Of a DNA stretch of 36,031 nucleotides, positions 1 through 10,331 are shown piece after piece. Numbering within the stretch: the first letter of the stretch is position 1; every line of letters begins with the position of its first letter. Both the position numbers and the translations under genes were made by a program. The notes beneath the pieces are model-generated. The model saw only the letters and a list, made by a program, of their open reading frames with translations. It did not search any database and had not been told where the DNA came from. Source of the DNA: Ophiothrix spiculata (taxonomy: Eukaryota; Echinodermata; Ophiuroidea; Amphilepidida; Ophiotrichidae); assembly GCA_000969725.1 (NCBI GenBank), contig JXSR01S008774.1. One strand, 5' to 3'.

Positions 1-16
1 CTCACGAAAGGCAAAA

Positions 17-67
17 GTGGCCGAAAAATAGGCGTGGCCGAAAAATAGGCGTGGCCGAAAAATAGGC
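17..67. repeat. 17-bp tandem repeat, three copies
   Basis: gtggccgaaaaataggc occurs at 17-33, 34-50 and 51-67 without change, inside a PORCN intron. It could extend left of the window. Confidence 0.9.
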
Positions 68-218
68 ATATTTACCCTATATGATTGAATTTCAATTTCA
101 ATTTTTTAAAAAAGTCCAAGTTTTAACTGATCAGATATATGTATATAAAGTTATACTATTATGTTGTGTATTTTGTTTTACCCCCAAAATTTACATTGAT
201 TGAATCTTCATATTTCAG

Positions 219-319
219 GGATTTTGCAGTATCTAAACCCTTAAATGTAGAACTACCAAGATCATTAGTAGAAGTTGTTACTAACTGGAATCTACCAATG
301 CACAACTGGCTTAAAACTT
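219..319 (+). CDS. PORCN: PORCN exon with WNLPM active-site Asn
   Basis: Acceptor tatttcag at 211-218 and donor GTAAGT at 320. The first base completes a codon begun in an exon outside the window. Encodes [20 protein letters not shown] followed by [13 protein letters not shown]. The last base T joins AT of the next exon to give Tyr. The nearly unbroken match to vertebrate PORCN makes this exon certain. Confidence 0.95.
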
Positions 320-3300
320 GTAAGTATAGCTTTTCATTGTTCATAATTTCAGTGCTTTAAAAATGTGAGTGTGTAATGTGTATGAGTTGAAGATAATACC
401 TCCTTTAATCAAAATAATGCTATGCTTAATGTGAACAGTCCCTATGGAATTCCTCAGAATGTGTTTCATGTGGCTTACTTTATACATTTTTACATTAGTC
501 AGATATTGTGCAGTATAGTTACTTGTTTATAATTTTATCTCAGGTTTTACCTGATTTTAACCCTAACTCCTGAGAAATCACTATGTCAAAATACCTAGTT
601 TCCACAGGGATTCATAGTCCTGTCCCTTTGAATCCCAATCCAACCTCCACCTATGGCATACCACAAAGGGAGCCTGTCTTGGCAGCAATGTTGTGCTCGC
701 ATATCTCCCGACTTACATATTCAGACTTGGGCTTATGTTTTTTGATTTGCTTGGTGATTTTTTTTTCCGTTATGGTTGTTGTAATTTTTGAAATGTAACC
801 AGTGTATGAATAATTAAATAAGTACCATACACTTTCCTTTTTTACTTCTCTGTTTTGTCCTAGATGTATTCAAAACAAGTCGACATCTTGGTAATTTTGC
901 TGCCATTTTACTAACATATGCTGCTAGTTCTTTACTTCATGTAAGTATTTTGGGGCTGAAAATTTGTCATGTAGGGGGAGGAAAGTAGTATTTGCAATGG
1001 TTGCTCTAGTTATATTTGCTTAACACCTTGTCAAGAATGTGAAAAATCCCTCAAAATTTCCGTTTGATATCAGTGGCTCTTGAAATGGTTCTTTAGGTGA
1101 CGGTGCCACCTGAAGAACCATTTCAAGAGTCACTGACTCAAGACTGGAGATTATACATTGTGCAATTCAAATCTATTGCAGATACGACTTTCTTGCTCTC
1201 GACAAATTGTGCTTCTTTTGCTAGTATTTGGTAATATTAAAACTTTCTTCACATGGTAAGAGATGGAAAGGTAATACACAAAGTGGACAACTCTAAAGCT
1301 GAATTCATACTAGAATCCAAAAGCAATTCCGTTAATATTCACGACAAACTCTCCGCAATTACATTTACATTCAAAGCTCAAATTGAATACGGCAGCACTC
1401 AACATAAAAACACAATGGAAATTCAGCTTTGATCAATTATGTTTACATTTTGAAATTGATCTATTAGAACTGCTCAAAACTCCAATCCGCACATGCTCAA
1501 TGCTTTAAATGTAGTGAAATAAAAAAGTAAAGAAATCTACACAGAAATGGCTCAAATTGAGAGAAAAATAATTTGCAATTTATCATTCTGTGATGGTGAT
1601 GTGACTATCCAGTGTTTTCTTAATCCTAAATTTGTCTGAGAGAAAATTTAATATACATTGAAAGAGTAACAATTTCATCAAAACTAATTTGTTTGAACAT
1701 CACAGGTGTAGAAACAAGATTTTTATAAGATTTGAAACTAGAAACACTGTTTTCACACCATTTTATGAAAATAATTGCAGTCGTTAAGAAATGCAATTTT
1801 CTCCAATATTCCACAAAATTACTGAAAACTACTGGTAGGATATATTACTGTAAACATGTTCTATTGATTCATGTTAAAAAGTAGCAGGAGAAATCTAGGC
1901 CAGTCCCTTAAGTGAGATATAAATGCTGGCAACCTGAATCTTGGAGTTGGCTGTTTGATCATGATATTTGTAGTGGACAGGAAATTCAACAACTCACCGT
2001 ATCTCTTTATACAGGAGCGTACCGTTGTTGATTTGTGATGAACACACAGTTATCTCTGCATCCGATGCTTCGGCATATTTTTATCATGCTCGGGTGGCTA
2101 AAGCCACTCTCTCACAACAAAAATATGCAGATGCATGCATGCATCGTTGTTGATGGAACAACTCTGTGGTGTGTTTGAATACCTAAATGAACTGGTGACA
2201 TAAGATTAATTTAGGTATTCAAACACGCCACAGGTTGTTCATCACAAATCAACAACGATGCATCCATGCGCAAGGGTGGCTTTAGCCAACAGAGCGGGAT
2301 AAAAGTACGCCAACGCATCGGATACAGAGTTGTCGATTCGCGGATGAACAACTCTGTGGCGTGTTTGAATACCTTTCAACAACCAAAATTTTCCTGAAAA
2401 CATATGAATTGAATTTTAAATGTTTCAATAAAAATAACACATGGGCCTACTCATCTTCATAAATATATTTAGCATAATCTGAAGCAAAGTGCTAGTCCAT
2501 GAATGTTTGCTGCTTTGACGGATTTAATTGTTCCCAAGCACTGGGCTTTTGCACGTACTAAAAGTACCCTACGCGCGATGAGCAGTGCGCCGACTTATGT
2601 GTACTGTGTAAACGCACTTAAGTAAACGCGATGCTGTGTGTGACGCGCTAATTTGAATATTCATCACGAATCAACAATGGTATGCTCCTGTATAAGGAGA
2701 TACAGTGAGTTTGAGATTTAGATGAATTTAGAAAAGATTTTTAATTTTTGTTTTGGCCTGTGCTGCACTATCTTTTAATTACTTTTAATACTATCAGTCA
2801 GTAAAAACTCAAAGCTGTTTATTTCTTTTTCAGGGTCTAAATTTCCAACTGGCAGCAGTACTTTTATCATTAGGATTTTATTCATACATTGAATATGGTG
2901 AGTAATTGCCAATTGTTTTTGTAGGTTAAGTATCTGAAATCATTCCACAAATGTGAGATGCCGAATCCTGATATAAGTTGCTCTATTAACCACTCATTTA
3001 GTGTCGTTGAGAATGTTCAATTTTGTTCAATTTTTTTACACATTGTGACAGTACAGCACTTCTTTTCAGTTTATACTCAGTTAATTTTACAGTTGTAGCA
3101 TATTGAAATGAAACCTTATTGATATTTTCAATTTGACTGCCTCTGCGGCAAACTTCATTTTGCACTACAGGTGAAGATAGATGCAAATGTTGTTGTTTGG
3201 CAAAATTGTTTTTTGACAGGTTCACAAACTTTATGATTGATAAAAATACTTGCTAATTGTCATTTCCAGAAAATCATGGAAAATATGAAAAAAAGTTTAT

Positions 3301-6300
3301 ATGTTCCAAGGACCTTAAACAGAAAATTTATTGATTACTGATCTTTGAATGTGTTAATATCTCTGTTCCACCTTTATCACCTAACAACCTTTGACTGACC
3401 ATAACAAAATGACCATTTCAAGTGAAATTGAGGGTGTTGTCATTTTAATCCTTTTGAATTATAACATGGTCTTTGCAAATTATGTTTAAAAAAGTGGAAA
3501 AGACAAAGAGGCCACATTTACGGCTGGTTTGATGTGAACAACCAAATATATTCCAACCCATGCTATTAGGGAGATTTGTTGCAAATGTGTGACTGATAGA
3601 TTTGATGTAAGTTAAAACAAACTTGAGAATAACATAGTACCATTTACTGCAACATGCATGTCTAGATGGACTAGTTCATTAATTTTACATGTTCTTGTTA
3701 TGTATTTCAGTATTACGGAACAAATTAGCTGAAGCATTTAGTGCCTGTATTGGTGCCAAAAAGTGCAAACCTTCTTGCTCACATAGGTACAAAAATGTAA
3801 GTACAGACATGCATTCAAGCACATGTATATATGTTTAAGAGATATGTACTCACACCATATATTAAGAGAGGAGATACTGGACTCTATGCCATTTTTATTC
3901 AGGCATAGGGATCGGATAATGCATCGTATTATCTTTGCTTTCAAAAGATTTGCTATTCACTCCATTAAAATAGTATGTGTGCGGTTTGTCTCCACACACA
4001 GCCAAATTTCTGTGTCCGTATCCCTCAATTTCTCAAGGTTGTTTTTCACTCGTTCATAGGCTTTTTGCCCTAGTGATTTCCTACCTCTTCATTAATGTGA
4101 AAGTCAAAATATAAAAACAAGAGCCTATCAATCTCGGGCCAATCAAGGTGTAGTGTGTAAATGCAACTATATAGCATGACTAGGGCATTGTGTGTTGCGT
4201 AAACGCAGAGGTAGGGAAGCACAAGGGGAAATAAGCCTGCGAACGAGTGAAAAACAACCTTGAAATATGTTATAAGAACTGGGAAAATGCACACTACATT
4301 GAGATTTTAGAGTAGTGCTCTCTATCTGAAAGACTCGCTAAACTTTTTCCCATATTTTGGTTGCTCCTGTTATTAGAAGACCCCCCTGTCTAAGGTGCTT
4401 GGTGGCACTTGTATATCGCTCTTGTTTATGATTGCACCCTGCAGGGTCTCAGTAGGGAATAATATGGGGTTCGAGTTGAATTTTTTCATGTGTATAAATG
4501 TATATTCTCTAGCTCTTTATGGCCACAAAAGGGTTAGTGGAGGTGTTTTTATTCAGGCATGGGGATCAAATTGAGGATTTTAGTTTTTGCTGATGATGGG
4601 TGAATATTAAAAATGTGGACGCATGCTTTGCCAGTAATTTTAGGCAACATCAATGTTTAGTCATATTTTGAGAAATAATAATGTGCATCTGCTTAGCACT
4701 GGACATAAAACCATACCATGGGATTTTTGCAGCAAGTTTTTTAAGTGAGCTACAAATTTTTGGATGGGAGCAGAGCACAGATTTAGACACAAGATTTAGA
4801 GGGAAGTTACCAGACTTACATCATTTACTTTTATTTTGGTGTCAGGGTTAAATTAAGGGTATTCAGATTTTTGCCAATAATCAGAGATGCCACTTTTCAG
4901 GGTTTAACCTGAAATCAGGTTTTTTAGGAGCTCAAACCATGATTTCAGTTTTTTTTTATTATCTCAAATTTACATATTTTTATATATTTTCAACCCTTTT
5001 TGGAGTAACTTTCAAGAATTGATGACTTTTTCAGATTTTTTTCAATTAAATCAGTGGCATCTCTGAATAATGCTTCGTTCCTGGTGCGTGATTATTGAAA
5101 ACATGCACTCATCATTGTGTTCAGTTTTGCGTACCGTTCACGTAAATTTGTATTTGCACGGTGTGCCTCCATGCGCATCCCAATTGCTGCACTCTAAGAG
5201 TTGTATTTCCCAGGACCTCAGCTTGAGCCCTATAATAGCTGACGACATCATTTTCATGGGCTGGTGTACGAAGTCTGGAATTCTCTCTATATCCATGATC
5301 AAAGTCACATGCAGGGTGTCTTTTCATTTGTCTAAGAACGGTCTAATGTTACAAAACCGCACCTTGATGTGGGTGCACGACAGTATATCTCATTTTGAGG
5401 TTGTGCATCATCTCACATGATCTGTCACACTAATGTGTTTATTTGATCAATGTCTCTATTTTTATCTTTCAGAAGAATTTCTTTGTGATTGTGACCAATC
5501 TGTGTTTTGGTTTACTAGCCATGTTTCATCTTGCTTATCTTGGTGTTATGTTTGATATGGATAGCGGGCAAGAAGAGGTATGTTCAAGATGTATTGTACT
5601 AAATGTCAAAATTGTATTTCTCAAGTGATGTTCTTTGAGGGATTCTCAGGTGTTGTTCACGGGTTCTCTAACCACAAGAACCGCATGCCCTTATTAAATC
5701 GGGCAGTCAGACACTGGTTTAATTTTGAAACGGCCCTCTTAGTTAGAATGTTAGATGATAATGGCAAATACTAATTATTGTGAAAATTTTGTTTGAAACC
5801 TACAGAAATAAGGTTGATCTCAGACATGAGGCATTCCTTCGAATGTGTAGAAATTTCATTATATTTGCCTTTATCTTGTTTGCAGTCAAATTAGCCCTAT
5901 CAGTAAGGCGCTCACTTAAGGTGAAGAAGGTCCTGAGTTCAAACCCTGGCGATGCCAATGTTAATCATGCTTGAAATTCCTTTTGACTGGGAACTATAAC
6001 CGCTAGTTGTCATGTTAAAACCCTGATGAAACTAGGGGAAGCTGATCCTGGCTGCAATGTTGAAAATGTGAACATGGTTAAGGTTCAGTGCCCCAAGTGG
6101 TTGCCACAGGACTTGCATTGGAATGAAGCTTGTTTGAGTCACAGTGGTCAATGACTGCCTGTATAGTCCGCATGTATTTTATTTCCAATGTTTTATTATT
6201 TCTCCATTCAGGAAGATTTCAAAAAGTATAATTTATACCGTACATGATTCATGTATGCCAGTTTATAGAAATCAATTTTTAAATTGGAACAAGTATGTAA

Positions 6301-6833
6301 ATGATATATTTTGCAGGATCAGGACCTGTGGTTGTGCTCAAAGCAATATTAACCGATTTATGTTTATAATATATTATGTATTATATACCGATTGGCTTGA
6401 TTTGGTAAAGAAATATTGACTGATCATGAAGGTAATAATAAAAACTATTGTCTGTCCCAAAGTGATTTTGAGACTGTTATACTATTCCCCGAGACCAATG
6501 GTCGAGGGAAAAAGTATGATAGTCTCAAGACCAGTGAGGGGTAATAGTTCTTACTAATATTGCCAAAATAAAAGAGCAGTCAATATTTGTTTAATATACC
6601 AATTTTGTTTTGAGAGGGTAAAATAAAAAACTATTGACTGGCTTGAATCAAGCCAATCAGTCTATTATATTTATAAGTTAATAATTAGGAGCCAATTTAA
6701 TAACTAGTTTCCTATTTCTGTTCTGTTTCAGGGTTACGGATGGCAGCACACGTTATCCAAATGGTCTCAGCTCAACTACGCCAGTCACATTGTGGCCTTG
6801 GTAACATTTGTCTTCTATTGGCTTATAAAATAG
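219..6833 (+). CDS. PORCN: Porcupine-type Wnt O-acyltransferase (MBOAT family), 3' six exons; gene continues upstream of the window
   Basis: PORCN is a multi-pass ER membrane enzyme that transfers palmitoleate to a conserved serine of Wnt proteins, which is needed for their secretion. Six exons join in phase: 219-319, 864-940, 2834-2897, 3711-3796, 5473-5577, 6732-6833 (TAG stop 6831-6833), giving 177 C-terminal residues. The visible protein begins [15 protein letters not shown], has WNLPM near residue 24 and AASSLLH ending at residue 59. The Asn of WNLPM (codon 289-291) and the last His (codon 938-940) are 35 residues apart, the same spacing as the two invariant MBOAT active-site residues of human PORCN (Asn301/His336 by my count). 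A Cys-rich loop ([13 protein letters not shown]) and two hydrophobic segments follow, ending in FYWLIK. Length and order match the C-terminal part of the roughly 460-residue vertebrate enzyme. The N-terminal exons lie off the left edge. All donors are GT and all acceptors AG. Confidence 0.95.
864..940 (+). CDS. PORCN: PORCN exon ending in the catalytic His
   Basis: Acceptor tcctag at 858-863 and donor GTAAGT at 941. Encodes [13 protein letters not shown], then [12 protein letters not shown]. The His codon 938-940, expected to be the catalytic base of this MBOAT enzyme, is the last codon before the intron (phase 0). Confidence 0.95.
1070..1136. repeat. 30-bp-arm short hairpin in PORCN intron
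   Basis: Left arm 1070-1099 and right arm 1107-1136 are inverted copies with a 7-nt loop. Only two of 30 positions differ, and both become G-U pairs if transcribed on +, so the RNA stem is unbroken. It may be a tiny MITE remnant or a pre-miRNA-like hairpin. Confidence 0.85.
1991..2711. mobile_element. Compound 0.72-kb inverted-repeat DNA element (copy 1)
   Basis: Terminal inverted repeats of about 50 bp face each other: aactcaccgtatctc from 1991 and its near-complement ending at 2711 (gagatacagtgagtt). Inside lies a second palindromic unit (2213-2374) beginning and ending with aggtattcaaac and its complement, plus an extra partial arm at 2156-2187. No transposase frame is seen, so it is non-autonomous. 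A second, end-truncated copy lies at 25239-25830 in an RPAP3 intron. Confidence 0.8.
2213..2374. mobile_element. Palindromic MITE nested in the compound element
   Basis: Arms start aggtattcaaacacgccac and end with its complement; most of the 162 bp can fold into one long stem. Similar units lie at 25239-25486. Confidence 0.75.
2834..2897 (+). CDS. PORCN: PORCN exon, membrane segment
   Basis: Pyrimidine-rich acceptor ending at 2833 and donor GTGAGT at 2898. Encodes [20 protein letters not shown] plus Tyr, a hydrophobic segment matching vertebrate [15 protein letters not shown]. It ends with one base (phase 1) that joins TA of the next exon to give Val. Confidence 0.95.
2900..3705. other. PORCN intron, nothing recognised
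   Basis: AT-rich intron sequence between exons 2834-2897 and 3711-3796. No coding similarity, inverted repeat or tandem array was recognised. Confidence 0.5.
3711..3796 (+). CDS. PORCN: PORCN exon, Cys-rich loop
   Basis: Acceptor tatttcag at 3703-3710 and donor GTAAGT at 3797. Encodes [18 protein letters not shown] followed by [10 protein letters not shown]. The spacing of the three cysteines and the CSH motif matches the same loop in vertebrate PORCN. Confidence 0.95.
4033..4263. mobile_element. Short MITE with about 30-bp TIRs
   Basis: tcaaggttgtttttcactcg at 4033 is matched by its complement ending at 4263; the arms stay paired for about 30 bp with few mismatches (as far as ...aggctt). 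Internal sequence is non-coding. No clear target-site duplication was found, so the superfamily is not assigned. Confidence 0.8.
4270..5465. other. PORCN intron, unexplained open stretch at 5070-5420
   Basis: Mostly AT-rich intron. 5070-5420 is less AT-rich and holds the joint longest open frame of the window (116 codons, +), overlapped on the other strand by a 68-codon frame. The translation resembles no family I know and lacks splice sites in register with PORCN, so it is not called a gene. Confidence 0.4.
5473..5577 (+). CDS. PORCN: PORCN exon, transmembrane segment
   Basis: Acceptor ctttcag ending at 5472 and donor GTATGT at 5578. It is 35 codons, phase 0 at both ends. Contains [19 protein letters not shown], matching vertebrate NLLFGALAIFHLAYLG, then an acidic tail (DMDSGQEE). 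Confidence 0.95.
5891..5956 (+). repeat. tRNA-like SINE head in PORCN intron
   Basis: The stretch has A-box-like cagtaaggcgctca and a B box gagttcaaaccc (5935-5946) spaced as in a tRNA-derived SINE promoter. The downstream 150-200 bp may be its body. It is not a functional tRNA gene: the arms do not pair into a full cloverleaf that I can see. Confidence 0.5.
6388..6690. mobile_element. Inverted-repeat element remnant
   Basis: cgattggcttgatttgg at 6389 is mirrored by ccaatcag-type sequence near 6640-6665, and an inner pair (6466-6489 with 6508-6532) brackets a loop. tggcttgaatcaagcca at about 6638-6654 is a perfect short palindrome. Probably an eroded MITE ending just before the last PORCN exon. 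Confidence 0.5.
6732..6833 (+). CDS. PORCN: PORCN terminal exon with TAG stop
   Basis: Acceptor ctgtttcag ending at 6731. Encodes [19 protein letters not shown], then [14 protein letters not shown] and a TAG at 6831-6833. The GYG start, KWS and ASH motifs and the short hydrophobic end match the vertebrate C-terminus. The 3' UTR continues into a repeat region with several AATAAA candidates. Confidence 0.95.
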   Translation, partial: GYGWQHTLSKWSQLNYASHIVALVTFVFYWLIK

Positions 6834-6964
6834 GTCAACGATATTTATAATTAATTTTTAATGTGACCATAGGCATTTTCAATACTGTACTCTACTGATG
6901 TAATTATGGGTGGTTTTTTTTATGAAGCAGTGCAGTGAATCTAAGACCAGATTCAAAATAATAT

Positions 6965-7360
6965 GGCCCTCCATTACTACAATAAATGGGATGTCGTATT
7001 ACAATATGCAGTCACACAATTATGACCTTGCATTTACTACGATAAATATGATGATGTAGTTTCAATAATGATCTCGCATTTACCACAATAAATATGATGT
7101 TTTTATTGATTATAAGATGATGTTTGACCACATTGTTTCCAGCTGAGCAATAATAATTGCAATGTGGTAATTACAAAAAAAAATGTAATTACAAAGTGGG
7201 TAGTATTTTTTACGCATAATTTTTTACAGTAATAAATCCAACTCAAGGATAGAAATTCTCATAGATCAAGTTGTTTAAATGCTACGATATTCTGATTGTA
7301 ATAAATATGACACCTAAATTAATATAACACTTACATTTACTACAATAAATGCAATGTCGT
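6965..7360. repeat. Degenerate repeat carrying AATAAA, PORCN 3' flank
   Basis: A motif like catttactacaataaatatg followed by gatgtcgta recurs at about 6971, 7029, 7077 and 7332. Three copies contain AATAAA (6981, 7087, 7344). Confidence 0.6.
6981..6986 (+). terminator. Candidate PORCN poly(A) signal
   Basis: First AATAAA after the PORCN stop, about 150 nt downstream. Further AATAAA copies at 7087-7092 and 7344-7349 belong to the same degenerate repeat. Confidence 0.35.
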
Positions 7361-7615
7361 AATTCGTGTCTCCCGGCCCTAGCTATATTGTCTTATAAAA
7401 GATGTAATGAAGTGGAAGGTATCCAAGTATTCCGTATCAGACAAGATTTTGCCCTGACATTGATTTAATTACCAAACTTTCTTGATATAACTTTACAGAT
7501 TATTTTCAATGTCATTCATTGATCTGCCACATCTTGTATCACAGGGAACCCACCTCTATGGGTCAAGTTTATGAGATATTGACCAAATGATGTAGCTGTT
7601 ATTAAAAAAAACGGG

Positions 7616-7746
7616 ACCAAGTATACTTTAGGTCCCATCCAAAATTTTAGGGTTAAGGTTAGAGTATTGGTTAGGGTCGGGTCATAGTTAGTGAGTTCGG
7701 GTCGGGTCACGGGTGAAGTTTTTGATGGGACCTAAAGTGTACCTTT
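7616..7746. mobile_element. Small MITE with about 28-bp TIRs
   Basis: tactttaggtcccatc near 7623 is mirrored by gatgggacctaaagtgta near 7723. The flanks read TTATT on the left and AATAAT on the right of A-runs. The core has several ggttaggg/gggtcggg near-repeats. Confidence 0.75.
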
Positions 7747-7974
7747 TCCAAAAAAAATAATATCTAGAGGTTGCATGGCCAACCAATTTATCACCTTAGA
7801 GATTGTCCTACCTATATACAACGAAGATGTGAACCGTCCAATGTGTCATCAAAAGGGTCACATAAATTAGATGACTTAAGTTGTAAATAACAGTATGTTT
7901 CCCCAAAATATATTACATATATTTTCTTTTTTAAAGGTCACTACATTAATATCAGCTTTAGCTTACATTTCTCA

Positions 7975-8133
7975 ATATGTGTACCGCCGCGGCAAAAGGG
8001 TCCAGTTGTCGACTCCTACATGTTGCTCATTGTAGCATATCTGATGTATACAGATACCATACATTAGATATGCTACAAGGGGCAACATGTACGAGCCGAC
8101 AACTGGACCCTTATGCCGCGGCGGTACACATAT
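7975..8133. mobile_element. Near-perfect 159-bp palindrome (foldback MITE)
   Basis: Arms of about 70 bp: atatgtgtaccgccgcggc at 7975 and its exact complement ending at 8133. The arms pair almost throughout, leaving a loop of about 15 nt near 8046-8062. The GC-rich ends stand out from the AT-rich surroundings. Confidence 0.85.
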
Positions 8134-8630
8134 GTTCAAAAATATATGTGCCTTAAATAAGGGAGTATTTTTCTTTGTCAATTCTAATTGAATTTGAAGT
8201 GTGTTATGATATGTTGGACCAAATATTGTTGTATATATTTAGAATGTTTGGAAATACAATTTTGCCAAGCATCCTTCATGCTCATGCCAATTTTCTATAT
8301 ATTTATTGAAAATGTGTTTTAGACATTTAAAAAGAACGTAAAAAGAATTTGTACAATTTAGAAGGGAGATTCTTTATTATGAAATTGGGATCCAATTAAG
8401 AGTGTTCCAGATTTTGCAGATTATACATTGGATCATATGTTATATGCAAGTATTGACAAACATGCTCTTGAGTTCACTTTTTTGTACCGTTTATTTGTGT
8501 TATGTAATATTTCATGAATAATCTCAAAGTGCAACCAAATACCAAGTAGGTTTTGACTTAGATTTAAGTGGACATGAATATCCCTATGACATTAAGCAGT
8601 ATGCATAATGGTGTCTCCCCTCTAAAGCTA

Positions 8631-8928
8631 AAGTCTATCTTATAAATAAGCTCCCTGAAAATCGCATCCAGAATATTCAAACAATTGTGCTTCTACGCAG
8701 TCTGTGCGTACACGTAATTCAGAATTTAAATCACCTGACGCGTGACGATCGTTTTGACTGGTCAATTTTCCCAGTGACAAGAACTTGGCGTGGCGATCAC
8801 GGGACCAACCTATCACATGCAACTGCGTGAATTGCAGTGTGTCGCGTAAGGTGCAGAGTACTACTTGACAACACGCGTTAATGAGTAAAAAAAAACGCGA
8901 AACAGGGAGCTTATTTCGAAGATTGACT
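8631..8928. mobile_element. MITE with about 33-bp TIRs
   Basis: aaataagctccctg at 8644-8657 is matched by cagggagcttattt at 8903-8916, with further imperfect pairing outward (agtctatctt / gattgact). The core is GC-richer than its flanks and non-coding. Confidence 0.75.
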
Positions 8929-8929
8929 G

Positions 8930-9729
8930 TAAGAGTAGTATGTGTGTCGTATATATATTATGAATTGGTGCTTATTGCAAGGAGCCTAGATGCTCATAAG
9001 GGTGCATAAATCAATAGTTGTCTTTTTAGTTTGGCAAGTAAAGCATATTTATAAAACTTTGTGTCAATTTTGAGCAATTTACTGCCAACCCTTTATCAGT
9101 GCCTCATCAGCAAGCCAATCAAATCAAGCTAGTCATGGTCAAACACTATTACTTTACAAAAGATGAAATTAGACACTTGATGCATTATATATTGAATGTT
9201 TTTTATGAAATTATATTTAAAAATCTGTGCGGTGTAATGTGTTATTCGTAGGAAGTGTCATTACAAATAATGTTTGTGCCTTCATATAATATTTTTGCTA
9301 AAAAATAATGCTAAGTCTGATGACATTAAGTGCCTTCACTGTTTTGTTGGCTAAAAGATCATGGTTAAAGCTTATTCCAAGTACATGTACTATATGATAC
9401 ATCAATTATTTTTGATCAAAATAAAATTTCTTCCCAAATGTGTTATGTAAAAGACCACGGCAGGGGTGTGTCTGGGGATGTGTTTGGCTTTGTGTATAGC
9501 ACTATTAAATTTACTTATTTGTGCTATATAAACCAATGAAGAAGACTGAGCTGCAGGATTGTCTTTTTGACAAAATTTTCCCATTCAATAGCAATACTCA
9601 TTCATTTTTTTTTCAAGAACGACACTATTCTACCAATAGATACAATACTGCACCTTGATGGAGTATGAAGAACTCTCAAAATGTCAAATGAACCCGAAAT
9701 TGCTAAATTAAATTCATGTAATCACAAAA
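8930..9729. other. Intergenic, nothing recognised
   Basis: AT-rich sequence between two MITEs; no coding, RNA or clear repeat signal. Confidence 0.5.
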
Positions 9730-9910
9730 TACAGTAAATACACTTTATAATGAATTCTAATTCAGGAAAATTCATGTTATAAAGAAGTATTTTCTGTACC
9801 ATATACCAATTTCTTTTTTTTTAAAAACACTTGATATAACAAAATTTTGGATATAAATAAATAATGTCTTTGTATACCCAGCAGCTTCGTTATAATAAGC
9901 TTGTACTGTA
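9730..9910. mobile_element. Eroded pogo/mariner-like MITE
   Basis: Bounded by tacagtaaatac at 9730 and cttgtactgta ending 9910, with TA at both ends as in Tc1/mariner-type insertion. Inner arms (ctttataatgaa / ttcgttataat) pair partly. Confidence 0.55.
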
Positions 9911-9936
9911 TTCATATTTTGATTGATCATCATTTA

Positions 9937-10331
9937 TACAGTAAATCCTCTTTGTAACAAAATAGGAACAGTAATTTTCGTATATCAAGTCTGATACTAG
10001 GAAAATCCTGTTAATGAGGAGTATTTTTCTTTGCTGTTATACTAATTTCTTTTGAATGCCATAGTGCTTCTTTATAGAACCCTAATACAGTGAAACTTCG
10101 TTACACAAAATCGGTTAACACAAAAACCCTGATAACACAAAATGGTTGTTTGGTCCCAAGTATTGACATTCTATTTGAAATCAGTTGGATAACACAAAAT
10201 CCTGATAACACAAACGAAAATCTTTTCCCTCAGTGATTTTGTGTTAACGAGGTTCCACTGTAGTATGAATATCAAGAACTTAAATATTTTCTCTGTTCCA
10301 AGCAACCTAATTATAATGTTTCCACTGTACA
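9937..10331. mobile_element. Eroded pogo/mariner-like MITE holding a nested copy
   Basis: Left end tacagtaaatcctctttgta at 9937 and right end gtttccactgta ending 10331. A fresher relative (10086-10262) sits inside it. Confidence 0.5.
10086..10262. mobile_element. pogo/mariner-like MITE with TA target duplication
   Basis: Left end tacagtgaaacttcgttaca; right end taacgaggttccactgta. A motif of ggataacacaaaatcctgat type is repeated inside. The same family occurs at 14210-14388. Confidence 0.8.

Noticed and set aside
5891-5956. Possible tRNA gene
   Set aside because: A and B box-like sequences are present, but no complete cloverleaf or anticodon arm could be paired, and it sits in an intron; a SINE head is more likely.
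7640-7700. Internal telomere-like array (ggttagggt)
   Set aside because: Only a few degenerate ggttaggg/gggtcggg units occur inside a small MITE; not a true TTAGGG array.
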